Counted from the stretch's first letter, positions 36,608 to 45,895 are shown. The stretch: 64,000 nt of DNA from Pseudooceanicola onchidii (GCF_004959925.1 NZ_SPUW01000003.1:248001-312000); one strand, 5' to 3'. A program made the numbers and translations. The notes: generated from the sequence alone by a model not told the origin.

Positions 36608-36689
36608 GGGTCGGCGATCTGCCCGGCGTTCGCGCCGGGCAGCGCCGACCCGCCCCCGTTCCGTCTTTGGCGAACCTTTGGTTCGACGG
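36608..36689 (+). promoter_or_regulatory. two tandem intercistronic hairpins after the NMT1-type binding protein
   Basis: Hairpin 1 (36608-36651): GGGTCGGCG, a 2-base bulge, CTGCCCGGCG-TTCG-CGCCGGGCAG, CGCCGACCC. Hairpin 2: CGAACC-TTT-GGTTCG (36671-36685) with CCGTC/CGG flanks. Both lie between binding protein and ATPase genes and lack a long T-run. Confidence 0.7.
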
Positions 36690-36750
36690 CGGCGTTATCA
36701 CGCCCCCTCGGAACGGTCGCGGCCCTCAATTCCAATACGAGCGAGACCCC

Positions 36751-37518
36751 ATGGACATCAGACTGGACGGCATATCCCACAGCTATGACGGCGTCGCGGT
36801 GATGAACGACATCACGCTGGACATCCCGGCGGGCCGGATCGTCTGCATCGTCGGGCCTTCAGGCTGCGGCAAGTCCACGCTTCTGCGGTTCATCGGCGGG
36901 CTGGAACGGCCCGGGCAGGGGAGGATCAGCCAGATCGGTGAGCCGCCCGAGGGGTGCCTCAATCCGCTGACCTATATCTTCCAGGACTTCGCCCTGCTGC
37001 CCTGGCGGACGGTCGAGGGGAACATCTCTCTCGTTCTCGAAGACCACGGGATCAAGGGCGCGCGGGCGCGCGAGATCATCGGGGACGTGCTGGCGAGGAC
37101 CAAGCTCACGGATTTCGCCAAGGCCCTGCCCAAGCAGCTGTCGGGGGGCATGAAACAGCGGGTCGCCATCGCGCGGGCACTGGCGGTGAATCCGGCGGTG
37201 ATGCTGATGGACGAACCGCTTTCGGCGCTCGACAGCCAGACGCGGGAGCTGTTGATGGACGACCTGATCTCGCTCTGGTCGCGCCAGCCGTTCACCGCCG
37301 TCTATGTCACCCACAACCTGAACGAAGCGGTCCGCCTGGGCCACCAGATCGTCGTGCTGTCGCGCCGCCCGGGCCGCATCCAGGAGGTCGTGACGATCGA
37401 CAAGCCGTTGGATCAGCGGCAGTTCGGCGATCCCGATCTGGACGAGAAACAGAAATACCTCTGGCAGCTGATGCGCGACGAGGCGCGGGCTGCGGATGCG
37501 GAGCTGATCAATGTCTGA
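36751..37518 (+). CDS. ABC transporter ATPase, nitrate/sulfonate/taurine class
   Basis: Protein of 255 residues. Walker A GPSGCGKST, Q-loop IFQDFALLPW, signature LSGGMKQRVAIARAL, Walker B VMLMDEPLSALD and switch His VYVTHNL. The LLPWRTVEGN stretch and RRPGRI near the end are those of the SsuB/TauB/NrtD group. The frame is open from 36502 but that covers the hairpins; ATG 36751 is the family N-terminus. It overlaps the permease gene by 8 bases. Confidence 0.92.
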   Translation: MDIRLDGISHSYDGVAVMNDITLDIPAGRIVCIVGPSGCGKSTLLRFIGGLERPGQGRISQIGEPPEGCLNPLTYIFQDFALLPWRTVEGNISLVLEDHGIKGARAREIIGDVLARTKLTDFAKALPKQLSGGMKQRVAIARALAVNPAVMLMDEPLSALDSQTRELLMDDLISLWSRQPFTAVYVTHNLNEAVRLGHQIVVLSRRPGRIQEVVTIDKPLDQRQFGDPDLDEKQKYLWQLMRDEARAADAELINV

Positions 37519-38338
37519 CGCCACACTCTCTGGCGCAACGGCGCCCGCCACCGCCGCCAAGCCCGTCGCGTTCCGTGGCGGCGGCTTTGCCCCGCGCCCG
37601 CACAGATGGGTCGGGTTCGTCGTCTTCGTCGTGCTGATCCTGATCGCGGAATGGGGCACGCGGGCGGGGTGGATTTCGGCCCTGACGCTGCCGAAACCGT
37701 CGGACGTGCTGGCCACTTTCGGAGAGCTTTACCAATCCGGCATGCTGTTCAAGCACCTCGGGCCGTCGCTGGCGCGGCTCTTCGTGGGGGCGCTGTTCGG
37801 CGTGACCGTGGGCGTCAGCGTCGGTGTGCTGATCGGGCTTTTCTCCTACGTCCGGGCGGGGGCCGTGCCGCTGGTGGCGGCGCTGTTCCCGATCCCCAAG
37901 ATCGCACTGCTGCCGCTCTTCGTCATCTGGTTCGGCATCGGCGAGGGCTCGAAATACGCGCTGATCGCCTTTGGCACCTTCACGCCCACGGTGGTCGCGA
38001 CCTATGGCGCGGTCGACAACGTGGACCGGACGCTGATCCGCATGGGCCAGTCCTTCGGCCTGTCGTGGTGGTCAATCGTGCGCAAGATCGTGTTGCCGGG
38101 GGCCATGCCGGGGATCCTGTCGGGGCTGCGGATTTCGCTGGCCATCGCGATCATCCTGCTGGTGGCGGCGGAAATGCTGGGCGCGGAATACGGCATCGGG
38201 GCCTATATCCTGCAGGCCGGGTCGCTGTATGACCTTGAACGGCTGTTCGCGGGCGTGGTGATCCTGTCGGTGCTGGGCGTCGTCGTCTCGGCGTTGATCG
38301 GATTGATCGAACGACGTGTGCTGGGGTGGCGGACATGA
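37511..38338 (+). CDS. ABC transporter permease, nitrate/sulfonate/taurine class
   Basis: Inner-membrane protein of 275 residues with six hydrophobic segments. N-terminal tail of about 35 polar residues, then VGFVVFVVLILIAEWGTRAG. The coupling loop is near SFGLSWWSIVRKIVLPGAMPGILSGLRIS, matching SsuC/TauC. A GALFGVTVGVSVGVLIG helix and FPIPKIALLPLFVIWFGIG segment are also typical. It ends in ATGA with the next oxidoreductase, so transport and catabolism are coupled. Confidence 0.92.
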   Translation: MSDATLSGATAPATAAKPVAFRGGGFAPRPHRWVGFVVFVVLILIAEWGTRAGWISALTLPKPSDVLATFGELYQSGMLFKHLGPSLARLFVGALFGVTVGVSVGVLIGLFSYVRAGAVPLVAALFPIPKIALLPLFVIWFGIGEGSKYALIAFGTFTPTVVATYGAVDNVDRTLIRMGQSFGLSWWSIVRKIVLPGAMPGILSGLRISLAIAIILLVAAEMLGAEYGIGAYILQAGSLYDLERLFAGVVILSVLGVVVSALIGLIERRVLGWRT

Positions 38339-39600
38339 CCCATGATGTGATCGTGGCCGGGGGCGGAACCGCCGGCGTTGCTGCGGCTGTGGGGGCTGCG
38401 CGCGAAGGGGCAAAGGTGCTGCTGCTGGAACGGCACGGCTGTCTGGGCGGCGCTGCGGCCGTGCGCAACGTTCTGACGCTGTGCGGGCTGTATACCCTGG
38501 GCGATGAGGCGCGGATGGTGGTCGGCGGCTTCGGGGCCGAGGTCGTGCAGGCCTTGGTCGCGCGCAACGCGATCACCCCGCCGCAACGGTTTCGCGGTGT
38601 GTTCTCGGTGTTCGAGCCCGAGGCGCTGAAACTGGTGCTGGACCGGATGGTGGTCGAGGCCGGGGTGGACGTGCGCTTCGGCGCGACGCTGACCGGGGCC
38701 ACGCGCGATGGCGACCGGATCAGCCAAGTCGCTTGGAGCGATCACGGCGGCACACATGCGGCGCAGGCCGATGCCTTCGTCGATTGCACCGGCGACGGCG
38801 ATCTGGCGCATCTGGGTGGCGCGTCGACCCGGTATGGCAATCCCGATGGCGTGAACCTTGGCACGCTTGGCACGCGGTTCGGTGGCATTCCTTCGGATGT
38901 CACCGTGACGGCGGATCAGCTGGTCGAGGTCGTGACGGCCTATAACGCGCGGGCCAAGGCCGAGGGGCGGGTGTCCGAGCTGACCAAGGAAAAATGCGTG
39001 ATCGTGCGGCTGCCGGGGTCGGGCGACATGGTGCTCTACCTCGCGTCGGTCGACTATGACCCGCGCGATGCGGCCAGCCTGAGCCGGGCCGAAATCGGCG
39101 CGCGTCGGCAGGCCTGGGGGTATCTGGACGCGATCCGGGGCATCCCGGGGTGCGAGCGTGCCTATCTGGTCTCGACGGGGCCCGAGATCGGAACGCGCGA
39201 AAGCCGCCACCTGAATTGCCGCCATCAGCTGAGCTGGGCCGAGATCGAGGCCCGGCAGAGGTATGACGATACGATTGCCCTGGGGGCCTGGGGCGCGGAA
39301 TGGCATGACCGCGACAGCTTCGCGTCCTCGTTCGACTATCCGCCGGACAAGGGCGCCTACGAGATCCCGCTGTCCTGCCTGCATTCGGTCGACACGCTGA
39401 ACCTCTTCTGTGCCGGACGTCTGGCCGATGGCGACCGCAAGGGCGGCGCGGCGATCCGGGTGATGGGCACGGCCATGGCGACAGGGCAGGCGGCGGGGAT
39501 CGCCGCGGCACTGGTCGCGCGCGGGGCCCTCGATCCGGGTGCGGTGCGCGATCGCCTGCGCGCCGAGGGTGCGATCCTGGACAGGGCGCAGATCGCCTAA
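38335..39600 (+). CDS. FAD-dependent oxidoreductase (FAD_oxidored, PF12831 type)
   Basis: Protein of 421 residues with the N-terminal FAD motif DVIVAGGGTAGVAAAVGAAREG, the CLGGAAAVRNV segment, FVDCTGDGDLAHLGGAS and a C-terminal FCAGRLADGDRKGGAAIRVMGTAMATGQAAG. These belong to the PF12831 family, many of which act on small metabolites near transporters. The substrate is unknown. ATG 38335 overlaps the permease stop. An in-frame GTG at 38326 is possible. The next gene follows 66 bases later. Confidence 0.83.
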   Translation: MTHDVIVAGGGTAGVAAAVGAAREGAKVLLLERHGCLGGAAAVRNVLTLCGLYTLGDEARMVVGGFGAEVVQALVARNAITPPQRFRGVFSVFEPEALKLVLDRMVVEAGVDVRFGATLTGATRDGDRISQVAWSDHGGTHAAQADAFVDCTGDGDLAHLGGASTRYGNPDGVNLGTLGTRFGGIPSDVTVTADQLVEVVTAYNARAKAEGRVSELTKEKCVIVRLPGSGDMVLYLASVDYDPRDAASLSRAEIGARRQAWGYLDAIRGIPGCERAYLVSTGPEIGTRESRHLNCRHQLSWAEIEARQRYDDTIALGAWGAEWHDRDSFASSFDYPPDKGAYEIPLSCLHSVDTLNLFCAGRLADGDRKGGAAIRVMGTAMATGQAAGIAAALVARGALDPGAVRDRLRAEGAILDRAQIA

Positions 39601-39666
39601 GCCATTTACATTCCGGCGAGATCTGTCACGAATTCGCCAGTCACGCGCTTCAGGGGAGGAGACCAG

Positions 39667-41619
39667 ATGCCCGACGACAGACCCATCCTGTGGACCCCAA
39701 GCCCGGAGCGCGCCGCCGCCACCCGGCTGGCCGGCTTCGAACGCTGGCTCAACGACAACCGGGGCCTGAGCTTCGCCAGTTATCACGAGATGTGGGAATG
39801 GTCGGTCAGCGACCTCGACGGGTTCTGGACCGCGATCATCGCCTATTGCGACCTGCCCGTCAGCGGCTGGACCGAGGTGCTGCCCGAACGCAAGATGCCC
39901 GGCGCCGACTGGTTCCCGGGCGCCAGGACCAACATGGCCGCCGCGATCCTTGGCCATGTCGCGGCCAAGGGCGACGCGCAGGCGATCAGCTGCCAGTCGG
40001 AAACCTTCGGCCAGATCGAGCTGAGCTGGGCCGAGCTGGACGCGAAGGTCGGTTCGCTTCAGGCCAAGCTGCGCGAGATGGGCGTGGGCGAAGGCGACCG
40101 CGTGGTCGCGGTACTGCCCAACACGCCCGACGCGATGATCTCTTTCCTCGCCGTGGCGGGGCTGGGGGCGATCTGGTCACTCTGTGCGCCCGACATGGGC
40201 CATACCGCGATCCTTGACCGGTTCCGGCAGATTGAACCCAAGGTGCTGATCGCGCAGGACGGCTATGTCCATGGTGGCAAGACCTATGACAAACGGGACA
40301 TCCTGACGGGGCTGGCGGCGGAACTGCCGACACTGGACCACAAGATCCTCGTGCCGGTGGTGGGCGACGGCGCGGGCTGGACGCTCTGGTCTGACGCGAT
40401 GGCGCAACCGCAACCCTCGCAGGTGCGGATGGTCGATTTCTCGCATCCCGTCTGGGTGGTCTATTCCTCGGGCACGACGGGCAACCCCAAGCCGATCGTG
40501 CATGGCCACGGCGGCGTGCTGATCGAGGGGGCCAAGCAGGCGCTGCATCAGGACGTCGGGCCCGATGATCGGTTCTGCTGGCTGACCTCCTCGGGCTGGA
40601 TCATGTGGAATTCGCAGCTGAACGCGCTGGCGCAGGGGGCGATGCTGGCGCTGCATGACGGCGCGCCGAACCATCCCGACATGCTGGACGTCTGGCGGCT
40701 GGTCGCGCGTGAACGGCTGACCTACTTCGGTGCAGGCGCGGCGTTCTTCCAGGCCTGCCAGAAGGCCGGGATCAAACCGGGGGCCGAACTCGATTTCTCG
40801 GCGCTGCGCTCGCTCGGCTCTACCGGGTCGCCGCTAAGCCAGGAAGGCTATGACTGGATCTATTCCGAGGTGAAGTCCGACATCTGGCTGGCGCCCATTT
40901 CCGGCGGCACCGACCTGGCCGGCGCCTTCGTGCTGGGCCATCCGGGGATGCCCGTGCGCGCGGGCGAGATGCAGTGCCGTGCGCTTGGCAATGCCGTGCG
41001 CGCCTACAGCGAGGACGGGCAGGAACTGATCGGCGAGGTGGGCGAACTGGTCTGCACCGAACCGCTGCCCTCGATGCCGCTCTATTTCTGGGGCGACGAC
41101 GACGGCACGCGCCTGTTTGAGAGCTATTTCGACACCTATCCCGGCATCTGGCGGCATGGCGACTGGATCGAATTCACCCCCGAGGGCGGGTCGGTGATCT
41201 ATGGCCGGTCGGATGCCACGATCAACCGGCGCGGCCTGCGCCTTGGCTCGTCCGAGATCTACCGCGCCGTCGAAGGCCTGGACGAGGTTCTGGACAGCCT
41301 GGTGATCGACCTTGAATTCCTGGGTCGCGACAGCTTCATGGTGCTCTTCGTGCAGCCGAAGGAGGGCGGGCTGACCGACGCGCTGCGCGACAAGGTCAAG
41401 CTCGCCATCCGCGAGGCCGTGTCGGCCCGGTTCCTGCCCGACGAGATCGTCGAGGTGACGGCGGTGCCGCGCACATTGTCAGGCAAGAAGCTGGAAGTGC
41501 CGGTGAAAAAGCTGCTGCTGGGCCATGACCCGGCCAAGGTCGTGAACCGCGACAGCATGGGCAACCCCGAGAGCTTTGACCAGTACATGGCCTATGCCGA
41601 GGCGCGGGCGCGGGGCTGA
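39667..41619 (+). CDS. acetoacetyl-CoA synthetase
   Basis: ATP-dependent ligase of 650 residues converting acetoacetate to acetoacetyl-CoA. Adenylate-forming motifs are YSSGTTGNPKPIVH, TSSGWIMWN, GGTDLAGAF, WRHGDWIEF and the A10 lysine region LSGKKLEVPVKKLL. An N-terminal ACAS_N domain (SFASYHEMWEWSVSDLDGFW in part) precedes them. Its length and GWIMWN motif distinguish it from acetyl-CoA synthetase. GGGGAGGAG precedes ATG 39667. Its place suggests that the cluster's catabolism yields acetoacetate, which is inference. Confidence 0.9.
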   Translation: MPDDRPILWTPSPERAAATRLAGFERWLNDNRGLSFASYHEMWEWSVSDLDGFWTAIIAYCDLPVSGWTEVLPERKMPGADWFPGARTNMAAAILGHVAAKGDAQAISCQSETFGQIELSWAELDAKVGSLQAKLREMGVGEGDRVVAVLPNTPDAMISFLAVAGLGAIWSLCAPDMGHTAILDRFRQIEPKVLIAQDGYVHGGKTYDKRDILTGLAAELPTLDHKILVPVVGDGAGWTLWSDAMAQPQPSQVRMVDFSHPVWVVYSSGTTGNPKPIVHGHGGVLIEGAKQALHQDVGPDDRFCWLTSSGWIMWNSQLNALAQGAMLALHDGAPNHPDMLDVWRLVARERLTYFGAGAAFFQACQKAGIKPGAELDFSALRSLGSTGSPLSQEGYDWIYSEVKSDIWLAPISGGTDLAGAFVLGHPGMPVRAGEMQCRALGNAVRAYSEDGQELIGEVGELVCTEPLPSMPLYFWGDDDGTRLFESYFDTYPGIWRHGDWIEFTPEGGSVIYGRSDATINRRGLRLGSSEIYRAVEGLDEVLDSLVIDLEFLGRDSFMVLFVQPKEGGLTDALRDKVKLAIREAVSARFLPDEIVEVTAVPRTLSGKKLEVPVKKLLLGHDPAKVVNRDSMGNPESFDQYMAYAEARARG

Positions 41620-41652
41620 CCCGCGACCCGGCGAAAGGGTGCGAGGCGGCGC

Positions 41653-42939
41653 TCAGGCCGTCTCGGACACCGTCGCGCCGGGTGCGATCGTCGGACCGGC
41701 GGCGTTCAGCGTCTGGATCGCGAACCCGGCGGCCTTCTTGTAGGCGCCCATGATCTCGTCCCGCTCTTCGGGCGGGACCACGTCGTCGATCCGGTCGAAC
41801 TGGCCGCCGCAGCGGTCGTCGATGACGTTCAGCAGGGCGAAGGGCCCCGCGCCCCGGTTGCGCAGCACAAGGGCCGAGACCTTGTCGCAGAGCTCCGCGT
41901 CATAGGCGGCGATGGCGTCGGGCGTCACGCCATGGTCGATCATCTTCGCGCCAAGCACCCGGCCGTCGATCACCGCCTGGCTCGCGCCGTTGGATCCCGT
42001 GGGGTACATCACATGCGCCGCGTCGCCCAGTAGCGCCACGCGCCCGTCCTGCCAGCTGGGCACCGGGTCGCGGTCGATCATCGGGTATTCCCAGACGTCC
42101 GACGTGGCATTCAGCAGGGCAGGGACGTCGAGCCAGTCGAATTCCCACCCTTCGAAGTGATGCACGAAGTCGGCGTGGTCGACCTTGCGGTTCCAGTCAC
42201 CCGACCGCCAGCCGCCGGTGTTGTCGATGGTGACCTCGGCGATCCAGTTCATCGTGACCATGCCATCGGCGTCCGGCGCGCTGATCGGATACAGCACCAT
42301 GCGATGGCGCGAGGTGCCAAGCCCGATGAAAGACGATCCCGACCGCAGGGCGCGCGTCCGCGTCGTGCCACGCCACATCACCGCGCCGCCCCACTGGATC
42401 GGCGGCTGGTCGGGGTACATCTGCGCGCGCACGGCGGAATGAAGCCCGTCGCAGGCGATCAGCAGGCGGCCCGCGACCGTCTCGTCGCGGCCATCGGCGT
42501 GGCGGATGCGGGCTGTGACGCCATCCTTGGTCTGGTCATAGCCCTCGACCCGGGCGCCCAGCACCACGGCGTCGGGGCCCAGACGCTCGTGCACCTTTTC
42601 CAGAAGCAACATCTGTAATTCGCCCCGGTGGACGGCATATTGCGGCCAGTTGTAGCCGGCCTCAAGCCCGCGCGGTTCGGCGTAGGCCTCTTGCCCGCGC
42701 AGACCCAGCAGCGCCCATTCGCGCACCGGCAGGCCGATCCGATCCAGGTCGGCCTGCGTGAAGCCCAGGTCATAAAGTTCGCGCACCGCATTGGGTTGCA
42801 GGTTGATGCCGACGCCAAGGGGGCGGATCTGTTCGACCGTCTCGAAGACCCGGCAGGGCACGCCGATCTGGTGCAGCGTCAGGGCCAGGGACAGCCCGCC
42901 GATGCCGCCGCCCGCGATCAGAACCTCGTTGCCGCTCAT
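41653..42939 (-). CDS. FAD-dependent monooxygenase, PhzS/salicylate-hydroxylase-like
   Basis: Protein of 428 residues, class A flavoprotein. The Rossmann motif is VLIAGGGIGGLSLALTLHQIG, the DG motif region is LLIACDGLHSAVRAQMYP, and the GD motif is GRVALLGDAAHVMYPTGSNGASQAVIDG. The closest-looking relatives by motif are PhzS and 3-hydroxybenzoate/salicylate type hydroxylases. GGGAGG lies 8 bases before ATG 42939; the frame is open to 42996. It is convergent with the acetoacetyl-CoA synthetase, so it may be part of the same pathway. The substrate is unknown. Confidence 0.83.
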   Translation of the reverse strand: MSGNEVLIAGGGIGGLSLALTLHQIGVPCRVFETVEQIRPLGVGINLQPNAVRELYDLGFTQADLDRIGLPVREWALLGLRGQEAYAEPRGLEAGYNWPQYAVHRGELQMLLLEKVHERLGPDAVVLGARVEGYDQTKDGVTARIRHADGRDETVAGRLLIACDGLHSAVRAQMYPDQPPIQWGGAVMWRGTTRTRALRSGSSFIGLGTSRHRMVLYPISAPDADGMVTMNWIAEVTIDNTGGWRSGDWNRKVDHADFVHHFEGWEFDWLDVPALLNATSDVWEYPMIDRDPVPSWQDGRVALLGDAAHVMYPTGSNGASQAVIDGRVLGAKMIDHGVTPDAIAAYDAELCDKVSALVLRNRGAGPFALLNVIDDRCGGQFDRIDDVVPPEERDEIMGAYKKAAGFAIQTLNAAGPTIAPGATVSETA

Positions 42940-43157
42940 GCCGGATCCTCCCTTTCCAGATCCGGGTGGTTGTACCACCGGGCCCCGTGAAATCAACGGT
43001 TCAGGCCGCAGGATTCCGGCCGGAATATTGTCTGAGTGAAAAAGTCGGAATTGACGGGTGAAAGCAAAACTGTCAGGTATGCGGCAAGAGGAATCGTCAA
43101 TGCCGCTTTGCCCATCCCACTCCGCCCCCGTGGCGCTGCGCCCGAAAGGTCCCCGTC

Positions 43158-43595
43158 ATGCACGTTGATCGTGGCGCTTCGGCCGTGGGCAAGCTGGCGC
43201 ATCTGCCGCAGGCCGAGGCCTGGTGGGTCCGCGCGCTGCGCCTGTGGTGCGACGGCGATGACGGTCAGGCTGCGCTGCGGAGCGAGCTTGAGCGCAAATA
43301 CGGGCCGGATCGTGCCCATGCGGTCTTTGCCCGGTTCACCGATCTTCTGTCGCTGATCTTCCATCATTCCCGCCGCCCTCTGGTGCGCCATTCGGTCGAC
43401 TGCAGCTGCGTCGGCGCGGACGAGGCGGTCTTTGCGCTGTTCTGTTCGCAGGCGGCGACGGACCGGGAAGAGGCGCTGATGATCGCCTGCCTGATGATGC
43501 GGGCCGATGCGGCGCCGCTGGCGGTTTCCCTTGCCCAGACCGTTGGTCTGGATCTCATGCGTGCGGCCCCGGTGCCGCGCCGGATGCTCAATTGA
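43158..43595 (+). CDS. hypothetical protein (145 aa), imelysin-operon partner
   Basis: Not recognised. It is predicted all-helical, with WWVRALRLWCDG, a middle FTDLLSLIFHHSRRPLVRH and a Cys-containing segment (DCSCVGADEAVF). It has no signal peptide. It lies 23 bases before imelysin, so the two form an operon. It resembles, weakly, the 144-residue product at 45941-46375: both have RRP, Arg and DEA at similar spacing and nearly equal length. ATG 43158 follows AAAGG. Confidence 0.6.
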   Translation: MHVDRGASAVGKLAHLPQAEAWWVRALRLWCDGDDGQAALRSELERKYGPDRAHAVFARFTDLLSLIFHHSRRPLVRHSVDCSCVGADEAVFALFCSQAATDREEALMIACLMMRADAAPLAVSLAQTVGLDLMRAAPVPRRMLN

Positions 43596-43618
43596 AGACC
43601 AAAGGACAGGATAGCTTC

Positions 43619-44878
43619 ATGCCAAGACTGATGACCTCCACCGCGATTTTTGCCCTCTGTGCCCTGCCGGCGCTGGCGGTGGAAAAGACCGATGTGCTGA
43701 ACACCTATGCGGATATCGCGCAGGCGGGCTATTCCGACAGCCTGACCTCGGCCAAGGCGCTGAAGGCGGCGGTCGATGCGCTGATCGCCGGTCCCTCGGC
43801 CGAAACGCTGGCGGCTGCGCGCACCGCCTGGATCGCCGCCCGCGTGCCCTATCAGCAGACCGAGGTCTTCCGGTTCGGCAATGCCATCGTCGACGACTGG
43901 GAAGGCAAGGTGAACGCCTGGCCGCTGGACGAAGGCCTGATCGATTATGTCGATGCGGACTACGGCGGCGTGACGGATGAAAACCAGTATGCCGTCCTGA
44001 ACGTCGTGGCCAACCCGACCTTCACCCTGTCGGGTGAAGAGGTCGACGCGACCGAGATCACGCCCGAGCTGCTGGCCGAGACCCTGCACGAGGCCGACGA
44101 GGTCGAGGCGAACGTGGCGACCGGGTACCACGCCATCGAATTCCTGCTGTGGGGGCAGGATCTGAACGGCACCGCGCATGGGGCAGGGGACCGTCCCTTC
44201 ACCGACTACGCGGCCGGTGACGACTGCACGAACGGCAACTGCGACCGTCGCGGCGCCTACCTGGTGGCGGCGACCGACCTGCTGATCTCGGACCTGGAAT
44301 GGATGGCGTCGCAGTGGGGCGCCGAAGGCGTGGCGCGCACGACACTGCTGGACAACCCCGATGCGGGTGTGTCGGCGATGCTGACCGGCATGGGATCGCT
44401 GTCCTACGGCGAACAGGCGGGCGAACGGATGAAGCTGGGCGTCATGCTGAACGATCCCGAGGAAGAGCACGACTGCTTTTCGGACAATACGCACAACAGC
44501 CACTATTACGACGGGCTGGGAATCCGGAACGTCTATTATGGTGAATACGTCGCGATCGACGGCACCGTGGTGACCGGTGCCTCCCTGTCCGACCTCGTGG
44601 CCGAGGCGGATGCCGGTGTCGACGCGGAACTGCGCGCGGCGCTGGATCACACCATGGGCGAGCTGGGCCAGCTGAAGGCTGCCGCCGAAGGCGGGTTCTC
44701 CTACGATCAGATGCTCGAGCGTGGCAACAAGGGTGGCGAGGCGCTGATCATGTCGGCCGTCGACAGCCTTGTCGGGCAGACCAAGTCGATCGAACGTGCG
44801 GTGACGACGCTTGGCCTTGACCAGATCGGGTTCGAAGGTTCCGACAGCCTCGACAACCCCGACGCCGTTTTCCAGTAA
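43619..44878 (+). CDS. imelysin (iron-regulated periplasmic/outer-membrane protein)
   Basis: Protein of 419 residues with signal peptide (MPRLMTSTAIFALCALPALA). The Peptidase_M75/imelysin fold is seen as two helical halves, with RVPYQQTEVFRFGN and the GxHxxE motif at residues 169-174 (GYHAIE, followed by FLLWGQD). ICMP-like proteins are iron-regulated and thought to bind metal; protease activity is doubtful. ATG 43619 has CAGGA upstream; the frame is open from 43592. Transport of iron across the periplasm is the likely role, from family knowledge. Confidence 0.9.
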   Translation: MPRLMTSTAIFALCALPALAVEKTDVLNTYADIAQAGYSDSLTSAKALKAAVDALIAGPSAETLAAARTAWIAARVPYQQTEVFRFGNAIVDDWEGKVNAWPLDEGLIDYVDADYGGVTDENQYAVLNVVANPTFTLSGEEVDATEITPELLAETLHEADEVEANVATGYHAIEFLLWGQDLNGTAHGAGDRPFTDYAAGDDCTNGNCDRRGAYLVAATDLLISDLEWMASQWGAEGVARTTLLDNPDAGVSAMLTGMGSLSYGEQAGERMKLGVMLNDPEEEHDCFSDNTHNSHYYDGLGIRNVYYGEYVAIDGTVVTGASLSDLVAEADAGVDAELRAALDHTMGELGQLKAAAEGGFSYDQMLERGNKGGEALIMSAVDSLVGQTKSIERAVTTLGLDQIGFEGSDSLDNPDAVFQ

Positions 44879-44977
44879 GGGTTTCGACCTACATCGACAC
44901 TTACCGCGTCCGGTCCCTGCAAGGGGGCCGGACATCTGGTTTCTGCCGCAGTCCACCCCGCCAGGAGTTCACAGGCC

Positions 44978-45238
44978 ATGTCCAAGACCCCCAGCCCCTG
45001 CATCGACGTCTGCAAGTTCCGCCGCGAGGGGCACTGCATCGGCTGTTCGATGACGAAGGATCAGAAGAAGATGTACAAGGCGCTGAAATCCGACCGGTTC
45101 CGGGCGGCTTTCGTGGGGATGCTGGTGGCGCAGCAGAAGGCCATGGGGCGGTACACCCACTGGGCCCCTGCCTATCTGAAGAAGTGCCGCAAGAAGAAGG
45201 TCAAACCCGTGGCCGAGGTCTTCGACATCGCCAGCTGA
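44978..45238 (+). CDS. DUF1289 protein
   Basis: Protein of 86 residues. The first 26 residues carry the DUF1289 Cys pattern SPCIDVC ... CIGC, spaced as in a metal or iron-sulphur site. The C-terminal part is Lys-rich (KKCRKKKVKP). It is cytoplasmic and of unknown function. The gene is 99 bases after imelysin and ends before a terminator shared with the convergent Dps gene, placing it among iron genes. Confidence 0.82.
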   Translation: MSKTPSPCIDVCKFRREGHCIGCSMTKDQKKMYKALKSDRFRAAFVGMLVAQQKAMGRYTHWAPAYLKKCRKKKVKPVAEVFDIAS

Positions 45239-45290
45239 GCGGGCATGCGGCGGTGCGCGCCGCACCAAGCTGGCGATGCGATCAACGACA

Positions 45291-45315
45291 AAAGGCGGCC
45301 CCGGGGGCCGCCTTT
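45291..45315. terminator. bidirectional terminator between DUF1289 and Dps genes
   Basis: AAAGGCGGCCC-CGG-GGGCCGCCTTT: an 11-bp perfect stem with A and T runs on its two sides, serving both convergent genes. Confidence 0.9.
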
Positions 45316-45338
45316 CGCGCATCGGCTGATGCCTTGGA

Positions 45339-45809
45339 TTACTGCAGGTGTGCCCGCAGGAACCAGGCGAATTTCTCGTGCGTCTGACCGCGTGCAATGC
45401 ACAGGTCTTCGGTCAGCGTGTCGCCCAGTTCGGCGGCCAGCTCACCCGCGCCAGCGACGGTCGAGGCCAGCGTTTCCTGCGCGTCGAGCAGCATCTTGAT
45501 CATTTCCTTGTCGGTGGCCTTGCCTTCATGCTCGGACACCTTGGACCGCTTCAGCATGCCCGCAAGGGTACCTTCGGCGGGGACGTCCAACTGGCGGATG
45601 CGTTCGGCCAGATCGTCTTGCGCGACAAAGTGGTCCTCGTAGATCTTCTGGAACAGGTCATGCAGGGGCCCGAAGGCCATGCCGGTGACATTCCAGTGGA
45701 AATTCTGGGCCATCATGGTGGTCACGGCGGTTTCCGCGACGGACTGGTTCAGGGCGTCCGCGATCTGGGCGCGGGCATCGGGGGACAGGGCAACTGCGGT
45801 CTGGGACAT
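45339..45809 (-). CDS. dps: Dps-type ferritin
   Basis: Protein of 156 residues that stores iron and protects DNA as a 12-subunit shell. Ferroxidase residues are at the subunit interface: HWNVTG, then HDLFQKIYEDHFVAQDDLAERI with the His, Asp and Glu ligands. The N-terminal tail is short and not Lys-rich, so DNA binding may be weak. ATG 45809 follows GAGG. A strong iron-responsive operator and promoter lie 92-136 bases upstream. Confidence 0.92.
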   Translation of the reverse strand: MSQTAVALSPDARAQIADALNQSVAETAVTTMMAQNFHWNVTGMAFGPLHDLFQKIYEDHFVAQDDLAERIRQLDVPAEGTLAGMLKRSKVSEHEGKATDKEMIKMLLDAQETLASTVAGAGELAAELGDTLTEDLCIARGQTHEKFAWFLRAHLQ

Positions 45810-45895
45810 GGTTCAGAACCTCGCTTGTGATGATGCGACAAATATTCTGGCTGGCTGGCGGCCCATGCGGGCACAGGCTGGCTGGCGTTGACATA

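Noticed and set aside
36502-36750. N-terminal extension of the second importer ATPase
   Set aside because: It overlaps the end of the binding-protein gene and the two hairpins; family homology begins at 36751.
45847-45889. Repeated GGCTGGCTGGCG units upstream of dps
   Set aside because: Two short copies in the leader, likely chance in GC-rich DNA; no pairing role seen.
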